Shown piece after piece: positions 33,501 to 42,071 of a stretch of 64,000 nucleotides of DNA (position 1 is the stretch's first letter; each line of letters begins with the position of its first letter). Under the pieces are notes generated by a model. That model had not been told where the DNA came from. It searched no databases and was given only the letters and a program-made list of their open reading frames with translations. The position numbers and the translations under genes are program-made. The DNA comes from a virus: the IMG/VR virus record IMGVR_UViG_3300008267_000054, positions 1 through 64,000 of that record. One strand, 5' to 3'.

Positions 33501-33572
33501 GTAATACCTAGTAAGAGAAAGATATATTATTTTATCTACAAATACACGGATAACGTTTTAAATGAATACTAA
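30531..33572 (+). CDS. Large structural protein with Ig-like domain
   Basis: 1013 aa. Residues about 85-180 form an Ig-like (I-set) domain: TFRLKAQQPP, LVYLWQKDGADIIR with the core Trp, and KFAGTYVCIVSNDIGST with the typical Y-x-C strand. It is followed by a large beta-rich body (FYKNIITNPYGKDGTDGW...). The next gene is a diverged paralogue with the same order. Ig-like domains in phage virion proteins are thought to help weak cell-surface binding. It is a likely baseplate or tail-tip component. Confidence 0.75.
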   Translation: MRTLDGRLLADLNDNVPALLTGSVDSIVTSSIDENTTNYALLPERINAVPFISTSIYNSSTPQIKPIQFNDPGKQNLFIDAQGVVKVAVGTNFTFRLKAQQPPIYNIENGVPTVYSDQTKLVYLWQKDGADIIRSEDLLRPSSSVKVQGTYGEELTFTNTSPKFAGTYVCIVSNDIGSTESEQITLEVYNPDIEDSFYKNIITNPYGKDGTDGWSSPDQELIVDRLSNTEFKNFSQPWNIDLFGYSKDMLYPRPYHINTYHIRNSNFTQDLLQEGYYFTRERFKYKAKDGKAIINAAYDVDLASVQEYIQGSIYGIDGVRAVFGCYIGNAISKFRVSLLNALITKRSSKFALLPSKPRLDIINVLLAGVPLISEQIKVTITEYDNETPLISTINGLSYPGYTMYDPWTNALRSSSGSYNIAANVQGAVNVPSSGNEVKIVNAIQTNLLFPSIDFVPTYGQYAEFNRLVIDKLNFRTNKIRINLCFEAFHDVLSIVSKEHVDNSDECFEYVPWDWIQLPLHWPSTTTDFAKDPATGNFISVDWYNQSVLNIPKEEPFRYATQLGQPRAMTTGFNLVLFPLEPISVNKADYYTKTVLTPIDAVQDYPPLETGTTISSELGAYLGSISDYDYEIVGVNISNRYNLPFSTPNYTEYTKAQGGVASRTTISTYKYNKNHTEQFPEPLNFTSSIWQPFVLSTNQDFQIGQSSTADYVVFYNSSSGDLSGVTLPQVIGNIESNVIKYTNNLVTDVPLTFSTASIVKYQYLKRMGFTLNLYGEDYGIPTTESLNSLTLVDRKNLLLEDWRTLKDTAGNVSYYYRLLEKIDQPNNSTSGFIPNMRSSQHIIYNDIFAATWGTSATNQQYNLADSKLNLSDSFTFTSESIYEGRRLYSGSSSTQNAGQFYEIRAKQNADLKYVVDGQFTWVVNVNGVERDLRTKIQQGYTSTYPTTAQTGAGVSTGTGIDYIILAAGKSLDRVKLQSVVIDGSANTPSVIVIPSKRKIYYFIYKYTDNVLNEY

Positions 33573-36031
33573 TGTTAACAGGAAGTCTTAGCTTTGTAAG
33601 AGATAAAAGTCAAAATTATAACACTGAGTTTAGGTTGTATCCTAAATCCCAGAGGACACCCTTTTTTGCACAAAGCCCAGTTGAAAAGTTTGAACAATAT
33701 ACCTGGGTTTCTGAGTATGCAAATCCAAATGATTACACATTAAAGAAAATTAGACAATCAGGCAATGTTGTTGGTATGTTAGAGGGAACAGCTTTTAGAA
33801 TTAACATAAAAGCTCTTGACCCAACAAATTTATTTGATGTAACTAACGACAGTAAAATAACATACATTTGGAAAAGAGATGGTGCTGTTTTATACGAATA
33901 TAGTAGTCAAAATAATCTTAGAGGTACAAGTATTTTACAAATTACAAGCGAGTCTTGTACAAGAGACATATCAGGTTTATACGAGTTAGAGGCAACTAAT
34001 AAGTTTGGAACAACTATATCAGAACCAATTACAATAGATGTAATCAATAGAAAATATCATCCATATCTGTATAAAAATCTGCTAATAAATGGATCCGGTG
34101 AGCAGGGAGTTAGTGAGTGGACCACAGATAGTGATGTTACTGTTAATACTTTAGCAAGTAGCAATCGAAATCAGTGGAGTATTCCTCAGCAGTTATATGA
34201 AGTAACATATAATTCACCGTATCCTGAAGATTTTTATTTTTCCTCTTATGGTAATGAGACAACCTTAGCAGAATGGTTTACTAAAACACAAGATGCAAGT
34301 CAATTTAATTTTGCTACAAATCAACTTGGTCAATACAATAAGTGGATAATAAAAAACTTTCATCCATGCTTAGTACCAACAGATGGAGCAATACAAAATG
34401 GTATTAGATTAGGTGGACCACAAGATAGTTTTTATCCGAGCTGGGACTATATTGACAGTTATAACCAAAATGGTTTATTATATAGCTTAGGTAATATAAT
34501 CAACAAAACAAAAACATACATAACTAGAGATAAAATAAAGTTCTCAGTCTTTGGTGGCAAAGCAAAGAGCATAGCATACCAAGATATTTCAGTTAGTGAT
34601 ATATCTGGCATGGTTGATGGTGAGTACTATGGCATAGATAAACTAGTTGCACATTTCTTTGCGTACGTTGGAATTGGTATATCAGGATATAAACTGGAGT
34701 ACGAGGATCCAAATACAGGAACAACTGTTGAAGAGAACACTATACCAGTCAGTTTATACAATTACAAGGTAGGTTCCTTAAATAATAAACCACCTTTTAT
34801 ACCGCTACTACCTAATGCAGCACAATATACAAATGCAGTTGGTAGCTATGATGATGGTAGTCGAGATAAGTTTGCAAAAAAAATAAAAAAAGGAACAAAG
34901 ATTAAATTAACACCGGTTGCATATGATACAACTGAGATTAGATTAGACTTCCTTTCAATTAACAATGAAACAATAAGCACCGAAACAATTCAAGGTCCAA
35001 CAGAAAGAGATATATGGGCTATAAAAGAAAAGTTCTTTATCCCATATTACGTCGGTAATTTGTATGGATGGTGCACAGATGCTTCAGATCAAGAATTCTA
35101 CTTTTATAGCCAATCATTTACATCAATGGATGCAATTAGAGGTTTAGATGATGCATCAAAACCGATTAAAGATGTGCGTGCTGAGTGGGTTCAAAAATAC
35201 CACTATCCATTAGTTGATAGTGAGTGGGAAGTAGCGAGAAGAAACTCTGCATTTAAGTTAATTACAAAGAAGCCTAGTGATCGTGAAGTTAAAGAAGAAG
35301 CAATAGAGAGATATGGATTTAATCGCTCATTCTTAGAACAATATGGCGAAACTAAAATACCATTGTGGTATGTAGACGGAATTGTTGGCTCACGTTACGA
35401 TAGAGGAGCAGCTGCATTCTTTGGCATACAGAAAAATATCGTTGTACCGAGAGGAACAAGAACAATAAGAGTTAATATAATATTTAATCACACATCAGAA
35501 GCTTTGTATGATTCCAATCCAAGAACAAAAAATTGGAGTAAACAAACAATCTATTATGATTATTTTACAAGAGAAGGTGCAAATGATAAATTAATTGAGT
35601 ATGGTAATCCAAGATGCGGAGTAACAGCTACACATCTATCGCTACACCCAGATGTTGTGCAAGTAAGCGAAGATTATAACACATATGAGGTTAATTTAAC
35701 CGGTAGTGTTTGGTATCAAGAATTACAGCGATTAAACAATCCAAATGAGTATAGATCTATAGAGCAAAAATCATATAACCTAAATAACTTAGCATATAAT
35801 TATAGTGTCTCTACAATACCACAAATACAACCTATAAATAACATATTATCACCAATATCAATAGCAGACATAGCAGTGCTTTACGGTCAAACTAATCCAT
35901 ATGCACTTAACACAGGATCTGGAGTAACAATACCTGATACTCAACCTACCCAACCAACGGGTAGTCAGTTCCAAGGTACAGAAGCATCTGGATCTGCTAC
36001 CGGCTCCGCTAGTGAATCTGAGGAAGGTTGA
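33572..36031 (+). CDS. Large structural protein with Ig-like domain, paralogue of previous gene
   Basis: 819 aa. The Ig-like part (KITYIWKRDGAVLYEY; TRDISGLYELEATNKFGTT) leads into YLYKNLLINGSGEQGVSEWT, parallel to the preceding protein. Later segments (YYGIDKLVAHFFAYVGIGIS; GTRTIRVNIIF) align with equivalents there. Ser/Thr/Gly-rich C-terminus. Its ATG overlaps the preceding stop by one base, consistent with tandem duplication. Confidence 0.75.
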   Translation: MLTGSLSFVRDKSQNYNTEFRLYPKSQRTPFFAQSPVEKFEQYTWVSEYANPNDYTLKKIRQSGNVVGMLEGTAFRINIKALDPTNLFDVTNDSKITYIWKRDGAVLYEYSSQNNLRGTSILQITSESCTRDISGLYELEATNKFGTTISEPITIDVINRKYHPYLYKNLLINGSGEQGVSEWTTDSDVTVNTLASSNRNQWSIPQQLYEVTYNSPYPEDFYFSSYGNETTLAEWFTKTQDASQFNFATNQLGQYNKWIIKNFHPCLVPTDGAIQNGIRLGGPQDSFYPSWDYIDSYNQNGLLYSLGNIINKTKTYITRDKIKFSVFGGKAKSIAYQDISVSDISGMVDGEYYGIDKLVAHFFAYVGIGISGYKLEYEDPNTGTTVEENTIPVSLYNYKVGSLNNKPPFIPLLPNAAQYTNAVGSYDDGSRDKFAKKIKKGTKIKLTPVAYDTTEIRLDFLSINNETISTETIQGPTERDIWAIKEKFFIPYYVGNLYGWCTDASDQEFYFYSQSFTSMDAIRGLDDASKPIKDVRAEWVQKYHYPLVDSEWEVARRNSAFKLITKKPSDREVKEEAIERYGFNRSFLEQYGETKIPLWYVDGIVGSRYDRGAAAFFGIQKNIVVPRGTRTIRVNIIFNHTSEALYDSNPRTKNWSKQTIYYDYFTREGANDKLIEYGNPRCGVTATHLSLHPDVVQVSEDYNTYEVNLTGSVWYQELQRLNNPNEYRSIEQKSYNLNNLAYNYSVSTIPQIQPINNILSPISIADIAVLYGQTNPYALNTGSGVTIPDTQPTQPTGSQFQGTEASGSATGSASESEEG

Positions 36032-36051
36032 TCATAAATAAAATAGATTGA

Positions 36052-36059
36052 TATTTATA
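36052..36059 (+). promoter_or_regulatory. Putative promoter motif (TATTTATA)
   Basis: Exact octamer ending 4 nt before the ATG at 36064. Confidence 0.5.
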
Positions 36060-36063
36060 TCAA

Positions 36064-39000
36064 ATGCCTACATTATCTAATTTCACATCGACATACGACC
36101 CAGCAAGCAGTGTATCTATATTTGGTACAATGCCACCGCAGCTTGGTGTATACCCAAATGATGCAATACTATTAGATATATACAACTTTACTAATGACTA
36201 TTTAGAAACTGTATATAGAACTAGTACATATAGCAGACAAGATTACACTATTAGTATTGATGTTGAAGCTGCTTTAAGAAATCAAAGTTATCTTTCGGGC
36301 AAGTACAATGTAACTGCAAAGTTTTTAAGAAACTATTTAGGATCTGCTGATGGTGATAAACTTGTTATACAAGAAGTATCATCAGACAGATTAGAGATTA
36401 GAGTAACACCAGTAAAGCTACTAGAAAACATAAATAATAATCTAGAGGATTATTTTGAGTTTGGGTTTTTTCAGATTGATAAAAAAGAAGTATTACCAAA
36501 TTTATATGTTTTCAAAGATAACTTCACCTACTTTAAGGTATTTGATTATGTACAAGATCCTTTTACATTTCCAAATTCACCTTTTAGTATTATATTCAAA
36601 TTAACATCACCACTACCACCAGAACTTCAGGTAGATGATTTAATTTGGATAGCTCAGGAAGTTTCACAGCCAATAAAGGATGGTGTAACAGTAATACCAC
36701 CTGCAAGACAGCTTAATGTTACAACTATTGCAGGTCCAAACTTTGATATAGCAACACAAAACACAACCAATAATGTAACAGATTATAAGGATTGGAGTGA
36801 TATATTATCAACAAATACAGACACATCTTTAAGTGTTATTAACAAGCTATTTAGTGGATCTTTAATTGAAGGTGTAGACCTAAATGTAGATTTTCGTAAA
36901 TTTGAAAACTTTGTTCACTTTGGATCATCAGAAGAGAGATTAAGAAACTTCCAATATAAAATGGAACTTCTAGAATATTATGATTCTAGAATATATACAT
37001 TATCACAGTCTTATGATGGTAGTCCAAATTCAGCACTTACCGGATCAACGGAGTTTGTTGCAAACATACTAAGTGCTAAAACACAAAAGAATGCTTTATT
37101 AGGTGGTTTTGATTCCTATGAAAAATATCTCTATTATGAAAGTTCATCATATGTTACAAACTCATTTGGAGAATTTTATCCAACTACCTGGCCAAAGCAA
37201 AATAGTAGTAAGCCGTATGTAAACTACTCAGTTACATCATCAGAAGCACAATCTTGGTTTACAGGTATTGTATCATCAGCAAGCATGTTTGATCTAAACA
37301 ACATGAACTCGCTTAGAAAAATAGTACCAGAGCACGTTTATGTTGATCCAAGTAATGACCAGTACATATTGTTTATTGATATGATAGGTCACTATTTTGA
37401 TTTAATATACGCTTATGTAAATCAATTAACATACATTAACAAAAGATATGAGTCTTTAACAGAAGGCTTTGCAAAAGACTTAGTATACTCTATTGGACAG
37501 AGTCTAGGTCTAAATGCTGAGAACGGTGCAGTAATGGATGATCTTTGGTCTTATTTCTTAGGAACAACTAGAGATGGAGCACTACAATCACCAACATATG
37601 CATTCTCTGTAGAGGATAGGACAAAGGAGGTTTGGAAAAGAATTATTGCAAATTTACCTTATCTACTAAAAACTAAAGGAACATCTAGAGGTATAAGAGC
37701 TCTTATCAACTGCTATGGAATACCAAGCACAATATTAAGAGTCAGAGAGTTTGGTGGCCCGGAACCAACATATTACTCTGCAACACAAGAAGAGTATGAT
37801 CAGTTTTACTATGGTCTTTATTTAAGTGGCTCCACATCAATTACAGCACCAACTGTATCAGGATTAAAAGCTTTAGAACTTAGATTTAGATTACATAGCT
37901 CATCATTAACATCAAACACAACATTTCAAGTTTTAACTGGTCCAACAACAATATCAGTTAATCCATTTACAGGAACTGTTGTCGCTGGTGGTCAAAACAT
38001 ACTCAATGTACCATTAGCAGAATTAGATACTGATTGGTGGACAGTTTTGGTAAACGATGGTGGTAGATCCTATATTGGCACAAACAAGTATGGCACTGCG
38101 TTAATATACTCTAGTTCAGCAGCTGGTGCTAGTTTAAACAATACCAACTCCACCATACCAGGTGCAACCAATAGACTAAATGGATACGTTAACGAGTATA
38201 GAGTTTGGAATAAGATTTTAGATTTAGAAGTTTATGAAAATCATATTCTTGCACCAACAAGCTTTCAAGGTCCACAAGATGATTTAATTGTTGGTAGTAC
38301 CTCATCATATGATACTTTGAAGGTGAGACACACTTTTGGAGCTGATGGTAAGAAATTTGATGCTAGTGTGACAACTTCCATAGCAAGTTCACATCCAAAC
38401 CAACTAAGTACAGTAGCAAACGCAACACTTACAGGCTTTGGATCAAACACCTCATCCTACTGGATACCACAAACCGAAACACACTACTTAGAGGTAGTTG
38501 ATGGTGGTCCAACTAGAAAAGTTGGTAATAAAATTCGCATTGAAACTACGGTTGTGAGCGCTAGTAATCAAGTGCAAACTAACAGTAGTGTATTAGATTC
38601 ACTACAAGATTTACAACCTACAGACTCACCAAGAGTTGGTGTTTACTTCTCACCAACCGATGAAGTTGATGAAGATATAAATGAACAATTTGGTGGATTG
38701 AACCTAGACGATTATATAGGAGATCCAGAAGATTATTATAGAGATGAATATTCTAGACTAGCTAGAACAAGGCACAATTACTTTAAAAAATACCAAAAAA
38801 GAAACAACACACAGGGATTCATAAGATTAATACAAAACTATGACTCATCACTATTTCAGTTAGTAAAACAGTTTGTACCGGAAAGAGCATTATTGCATAC
38901 CGGTCTTGTTGTTGAGTCACACGTATTACATAGAAACAAAATTGCCAATAAGCAACCAAGCTACGAGAACCTCTATTGGACTGCATCCATAGATCCTGAA

Positions 39001-39603
39001 CCATCAACTGGTGGGGATATTTTACCTCTTGAAGATACAATTAATGCATTTGACGATGCACTTAGTGGAGTATACGATTATCAGGAAGGCACAGCACAAG
39101 TAATAATAGAAGCAGGTTCAGTATCAGTATCTGACACAAATCTAGTTGATTCGGATCCAATTAATGCTGCACTAGCTTACAGAACAACTGGAGCAGCAAT
39201 AGAATACAATAATGAAAATGTATTAGAATTAACAGACACAGTTGTTTCTAGAGATGCAGAAGGAGCTCAATATAGCTACTATACTTGGTTCCAAACTGGA
39301 TCAGGAGATAATGATTGGGTTTATGGAGAAGGTGTTAGTGAGGATATTTGGAATCCAATTCAACCAGTTGTACTACAAAATGCATTAAGCTCAGTTTATA
39401 TAACACCAACTGATAGATTCAACAACAAATTTACTAACACGTATCTACAATTTTATCAAGATTATGATTTAGCAACTAGAGGATTATTGGAATCATATGG
39501 AATGAGTACAGCTGTAGGAGCGGGTCAATCTGGATTCTATATTACTGAGTTAGCAGGAGAGTATGTAATTGTTGCCTATAATAATAACACAATACCATTA
39601 TAA
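36064..39603 (+). CDS. Large baseplate/tail protein with gpI-like and LamG-like regions
   Basis: 1179 aa. The central region resembles tail protein I-type baseplate proteins: FIDMIGHYFDLIYAYVNQLT, ESLTEGFAKDLVYSIGQSLG and LPYLLKTKGTSRGIRALINC. Residues about 590-740 look like a concanavalin-A/LamG sandwich (ALELRFRLHSSSL... VNEYRVWNKILDLEVYENHI). The C-terminal third is beta- and Ser-rich. It probably links the wedge to the fibres and may bind a glycan. The preceding octamer suggests a separate transcript. Confidence 0.75.
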   Translation: MPTLSNFTSTYDPASSVSIFGTMPPQLGVYPNDAILLDIYNFTNDYLETVYRTSTYSRQDYTISIDVEAALRNQSYLSGKYNVTAKFLRNYLGSADGDKLVIQEVSSDRLEIRVTPVKLLENINNNLEDYFEFGFFQIDKKEVLPNLYVFKDNFTYFKVFDYVQDPFTFPNSPFSIIFKLTSPLPPELQVDDLIWIAQEVSQPIKDGVTVIPPARQLNVTTIAGPNFDIATQNTTNNVTDYKDWSDILSTNTDTSLSVINKLFSGSLIEGVDLNVDFRKFENFVHFGSSEERLRNFQYKMELLEYYDSRIYTLSQSYDGSPNSALTGSTEFVANILSAKTQKNALLGGFDSYEKYLYYESSSYVTNSFGEFYPTTWPKQNSSKPYVNYSVTSSEAQSWFTGIVSSASMFDLNNMNSLRKIVPEHVYVDPSNDQYILFIDMIGHYFDLIYAYVNQLTYINKRYESLTEGFAKDLVYSIGQSLGLNAENGAVMDDLWSYFLGTTRDGALQSPTYAFSVEDRTKEVWKRIIANLPYLLKTKGTSRGIRALINCYGIPSTILRVREFGGPEPTYYSATQEEYDQFYYGLYLSGSTSITAPTVSGLKALELRFRLHSSSLTSNTTFQVLTGPTTISVNPFTGTVVAGGQNILNVPLAELDTDWWTVLVNDGGRSYIGTNKYGTALIYSSSAAGASLNNTNSTIPGATNRLNGYVNEYRVWNKILDLEVYENHILAPTSFQGPQDDLIVGSTSSYDTLKVRHTFGADGKKFDASVTTSIASSHPNQLSTVANATLTGFGSNTSSYWIPQTETHYLEVVDGGPTRKVGNKIRIETTVVSASNQVQTNSSVLDSLQDLQPTDSPRVGVYFSPTDEVDEDINEQFGGLNLDDYIGDPEDYYRDEYSRLARTRHNYFKKYQKRNNTQGFIRLIQNYDSSLFQLVKQFVPERALLHTGLVVESHVLHRNKIANKQPSYENLYWTASIDPEPSTGGDILPLEDTINAFDDALSGVYDYQEGTAQVIIEAGSVSVSDTNLVDSDPINAALAYRTTGAAIEYNNENVLELTDTVVSRDAEGAQYSYYTWFQTGSGDNDWVYGEGVSEDIWNPIQPVVLQNALSSVYITPTDRFNNKFTNTYLQFYQDYDLATRGLLESYGMSTAVGAGQSGFYITELAGEYVIVAYNNNTIPL

Positions 39604-39613
39604 AAATAATAGC

Positions 39614-40180
39614 ATGTCATCAACAGCTACAGGAACAATTAGCAAAGTCTTTGATACAACAAGTACACAGAGATACAGAATTAGAATGCAAATAAAACCA
39701 CAATTAAATGATGCTTATGAGATAGTTGTTGGTATTGGGCAGAATGCAACCTATAGAACATTAATAACATCACCAGCATATGGTAATACTGTGTGGGTTG
39801 GTATTGATGAAATAGTTACTGTATTACCAACAGATAATAGAAATATGCGAATACAAGTAACTTCAACCTCAACTTTAGGTGCAGAACAATCAACCTACTT
39901 CTACATGAAAAACCTATTAGTTGAAAAACTAGTTAAGTCAGAAGTACAAGATAGTGATTTATTTGGTGGTGGTAGAAGATTTTCATACTACGAAGGTAGT
40001 AAAATGACATCACAAGATTTTAATGTTGATAGTCCTGATACAGCAGACGGTGGTCCAGTAATAGTAGTGAATACAGTATCACCAAACACACCATCATCTA
40101 ATCCTATTGGAACATCTACTGGAGCAGCACAAGAAGGTCGAGCAATAGTAAACAGATCACCAAGTTCTAATGCATCATAA
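39614..40180 (+). CDS. Small beta-rich structural protein
   Basis: 188 aa from the ATG at 39614, 10 nt after the preceding stop; an in-frame upstream start would overlap that gene. Beta-sandwich-like N-terminus (YRIRMQIKPQLNDAYEIVVG), Ser/Thr/Pro-rich C-terminus. Function unknown. Confidence 0.7.
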   Translation: MSSTATGTISKVFDTTSTQRYRIRMQIKPQLNDAYEIVVGIGQNATYRTLITSPAYGNTVWVGIDEIVTVLPTDNRNMRIQVTSTSTLGAEQSTYFYMKNLLVEKLVKSEVQDSDLFGGGRRFSYYEGSKMTSQDFNVDSPDTADGGPVIVVNTVSPNTPSSNPIGTSTGAAQEGRAIVNRSPSSNAS

Positions 40181-40190
40181 CATTATTTTC

Positions 40191-40204
40191 ATATGTCGAC
40201 ATAT
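40191..40204. promoter_or_regulatory. 14-bp perfect palindrome (candidate operator)
   Basis: ATATGTCGACATAT equals its own reverse complement and overlaps the first three bases of the octamer at 40202. It could be a repressor site or just an AT-rich coincidence around a SalI-type core. Confidence 0.35.
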
Positions 40205-40209
40205 TTATA
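40202..40209 (+). promoter_or_regulatory. Putative promoter motif (TATTTATA)
   Basis: Exact octamer, 28 nt before the ATG at 40238. Confidence 0.55.
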
Positions 40210-40237
40210 ATAAAATCAGCAATTTATAATATCAGAT

Positions 40238-40999
40238 ATGGGATACTTAGATAATACAACCGTAACCGTTGACGCAATTTTAACCAATAAAGGTAGACAG
40301 ATTCTTGCTCAAGGTGGTCAATTAAACATCACAAAATTTGCATTGGCAGATGATGAGGTTGATTATAGACTTTGGAATCCAGCACACTCACTAGGCTCTA
40401 ACTACTACGGTGCTGTTATTGAAAACATGCCAATCTTAGAGGCATCACCCGATGAAACACAGATGTTACGATATAAACTTGTAACATTACCACGAACAGC
40501 TGTTGGTATTCCGGTTATTTCAGTATCGGTAAGTACAATCAACTTTACAAGGTTGGCAGATGTAGCACCAGTAAGAGTAACAACTAGTAACTATACGGGT
40601 GGTAATGCAACACTTGGATACACTGCAATTTTATCTGACGACACAGTAGCAAGTTTAGAAGTTGCACCAGATGCAATTTTGGGATCAGCTGCAACAGCTC
40701 AGAGTGCACAAGCTCGTGTAGCATCACCAACTGAGACTCAGGCTGCATCAACTAGCGTACAAGCAACATTCTCAAGCTTCCTTGACGATGAAGTTGGAAG
40801 CATAACATCAGCAGGTAACACTGTTACAAGAACATCTAGTGGAGGCTTCATATTGAAACCAAAAGCAGTTATTGGAACTAAATCTGCTCTATTAACATTA
40901 ATTGCAAACGAAACTGGTGGATTTAAAACTATTGTGGTAACAACAACCAATACAATAGATGAGGGTACAGTTGATGTAATCAATAACGAACAAGCATAA
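40238..40999 (+). CDS. Conserved virion-associated protein
   Basis: 253 aa. The N-terminus is highly characteristic: TVDAILTNKGRQILAQGG, ITKFALADDEVDYRLWNP, and YYGAVIENMPILEASPDE. I know this pattern from structural proteins near tail-fibre genes in many far-T4-like phages. The C-terminal half is an Ala/Ser/Thr-rich beta-sandwich-like domain. Exact role unknown. Confidence 0.8.
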   Translation: MGYLDNTTVTVDAILTNKGRQILAQGGQLNITKFALADDEVDYRLWNPAHSLGSNYYGAVIENMPILEASPDETQMLRYKLVTLPRTAVGIPVISVSVSTINFTRLADVAPVRVTTSNYTGGNATLGYTAILSDDTVASLEVAPDAILGSAATAQSAQARVASPTETQAASTSVQATFSSFLDDEVGSITSAGNTVTRTSSGGFILKPKAVIGTKSALLTLIANETGGFKTIVVTTTNTIDEGTVDVINNEQA

Positions 41000-41017
41000 A
41001 ATATAATATAAGCAAAA

Positions 41018-41995
41018 ATGGCAGACATTTATAAAAGATTTGCGTCAGATGACATAATCACACGAGACTTACAAATTGTTAGTAGCCCAGTATGGTCTGG
41101 TGATGTTAATCCGTTGACAACTTTCTTCAGTGCAAGTGCTAATACTTCCAGTTGGGAGTATTATGTACCGGTTTATGACAAGAATCCAAATACGGACGAT
41201 TCAGCAGCAGTGCAGTTTTCAATAGCATATGGACAATTATATGGTAGTGGATCCTTAGGCGACACAACAGTTGTTGATAGTACAGCTAATAGACCATCCA
41301 AAGCAGTATATAGCCAGTTTAAAAATTTACTATTACCACCAAGTCAAGAAGCTTTTGAGATTAATGGTGTAACTGCTCCTGATCTTTATTTTATTACACT
41401 TAATAGAGCTCGCTACAAGCAAAAAATGGATCCAGGTAACTGGCAACTAAAGCTAAGTGATACCTCAGTTCGAAGCTTCATAGATGATAGTGGTGCTGGA
41501 GTAGATCCAACTATTAACGAAGCAGGTAGAGTTTTCCAAATATACTCAGGTTCAGGTGGTGTAACAGCAAGTAACACAGTATATGGACTATCTTATCCTG
41601 ATCTTGGTATACTTGTATTCAGTGCATCTGCATTAGGAATAGCAGGAGGCACAACAAATAACTCAATTGCAGCTAATAAAAACGCTTTCGAGTTTTATCT
41701 TGCAATATCCGAATCCGGTTACTTTGCAGCTAGAACTGAAGAAAAAGTAACATCTAATCATTACTTTGTTAGAGTAACAAATCAACAATTTAACTTTAGT
41801 AATAATCCAACTTTCATTACTGGATCTAATGGTATGTTTAGATGGAGTACTATGAGAAGAAATCCTCAAGTATACATTACAACTGTTGGTTTATATGATG
41901 ATAATAATAGACTATTAGCGGTAGCAAAATTGTCAAGACCATTGTTAAAATCCTTCAATAGAGAGGCTTTAATTAAAGTTAAGATTGATTATTAA
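41018..41995 (+). CDS. Tail/baseplate structural protein, sharing C-terminus with next gene
   Basis: 325 aa, beta-rich. N-terminus MADIYKRFASDDIITRDLQI. The C-terminal segment (VYITTVGLYDDNNRLLAVAK, then LSRPLLKSF) recurs in the gene at 42072 (VTSVGLYNDNNELIAVAKLS), so both probably dock on the same partner. It is closed by the terminator at 42025. Confidence 0.75.
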   Translation: MADIYKRFASDDIITRDLQIVSSPVWSGDVNPLTTFFSASANTSSWEYYVPVYDKNPNTDDSAAVQFSIAYGQLYGSGSLGDTTVVDSTANRPSKAVYSQFKNLLLPPSQEAFEINGVTAPDLYFITLNRARYKQKMDPGNWQLKLSDTSVRSFIDDSGAGVDPTINEAGRVFQIYSGSGGVTASNTVYGLSYPDLGILVFSASALGIAGGTTNNSIAANKNAFEFYLAISESGYFAARTEEKVTSNHYFVRVTNQQFNFSNNPTFITGSNGMFRWSTMRRNPQVYITTVGLYDDNNRLLAVAKLSRPLLKSFNREALIKVKIDY

Positions 41996-42024
41996 ACCAC
42001 TCTTATAATAGAATTGTAAGACCG

Positions 42025-42050
42025 ACCCTCCTTCTTGGAGGGTTTCTTTT
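42025..42050 (+). terminator. Rho-independent terminator
   Basis: 7-bp stem ACCCTCC/GGAGGGT with a TTCTT loop and a T-rich tail (TTCTTTT). It separates the genes at 41018 and 42072. Confidence 0.88.
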
Positions 42051-42058
42051 ATGAACTA

Positions 42059-42066
42059 TATTTATT
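42059..42066 (+). promoter_or_regulatory. Putative promoter motif (TATTTATT)
   Basis: Variant octamer just after the terminator and 5 nt before the ATG at 42072. Confidence 0.5.
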
Positions 42067-42071
42067 AGTAT

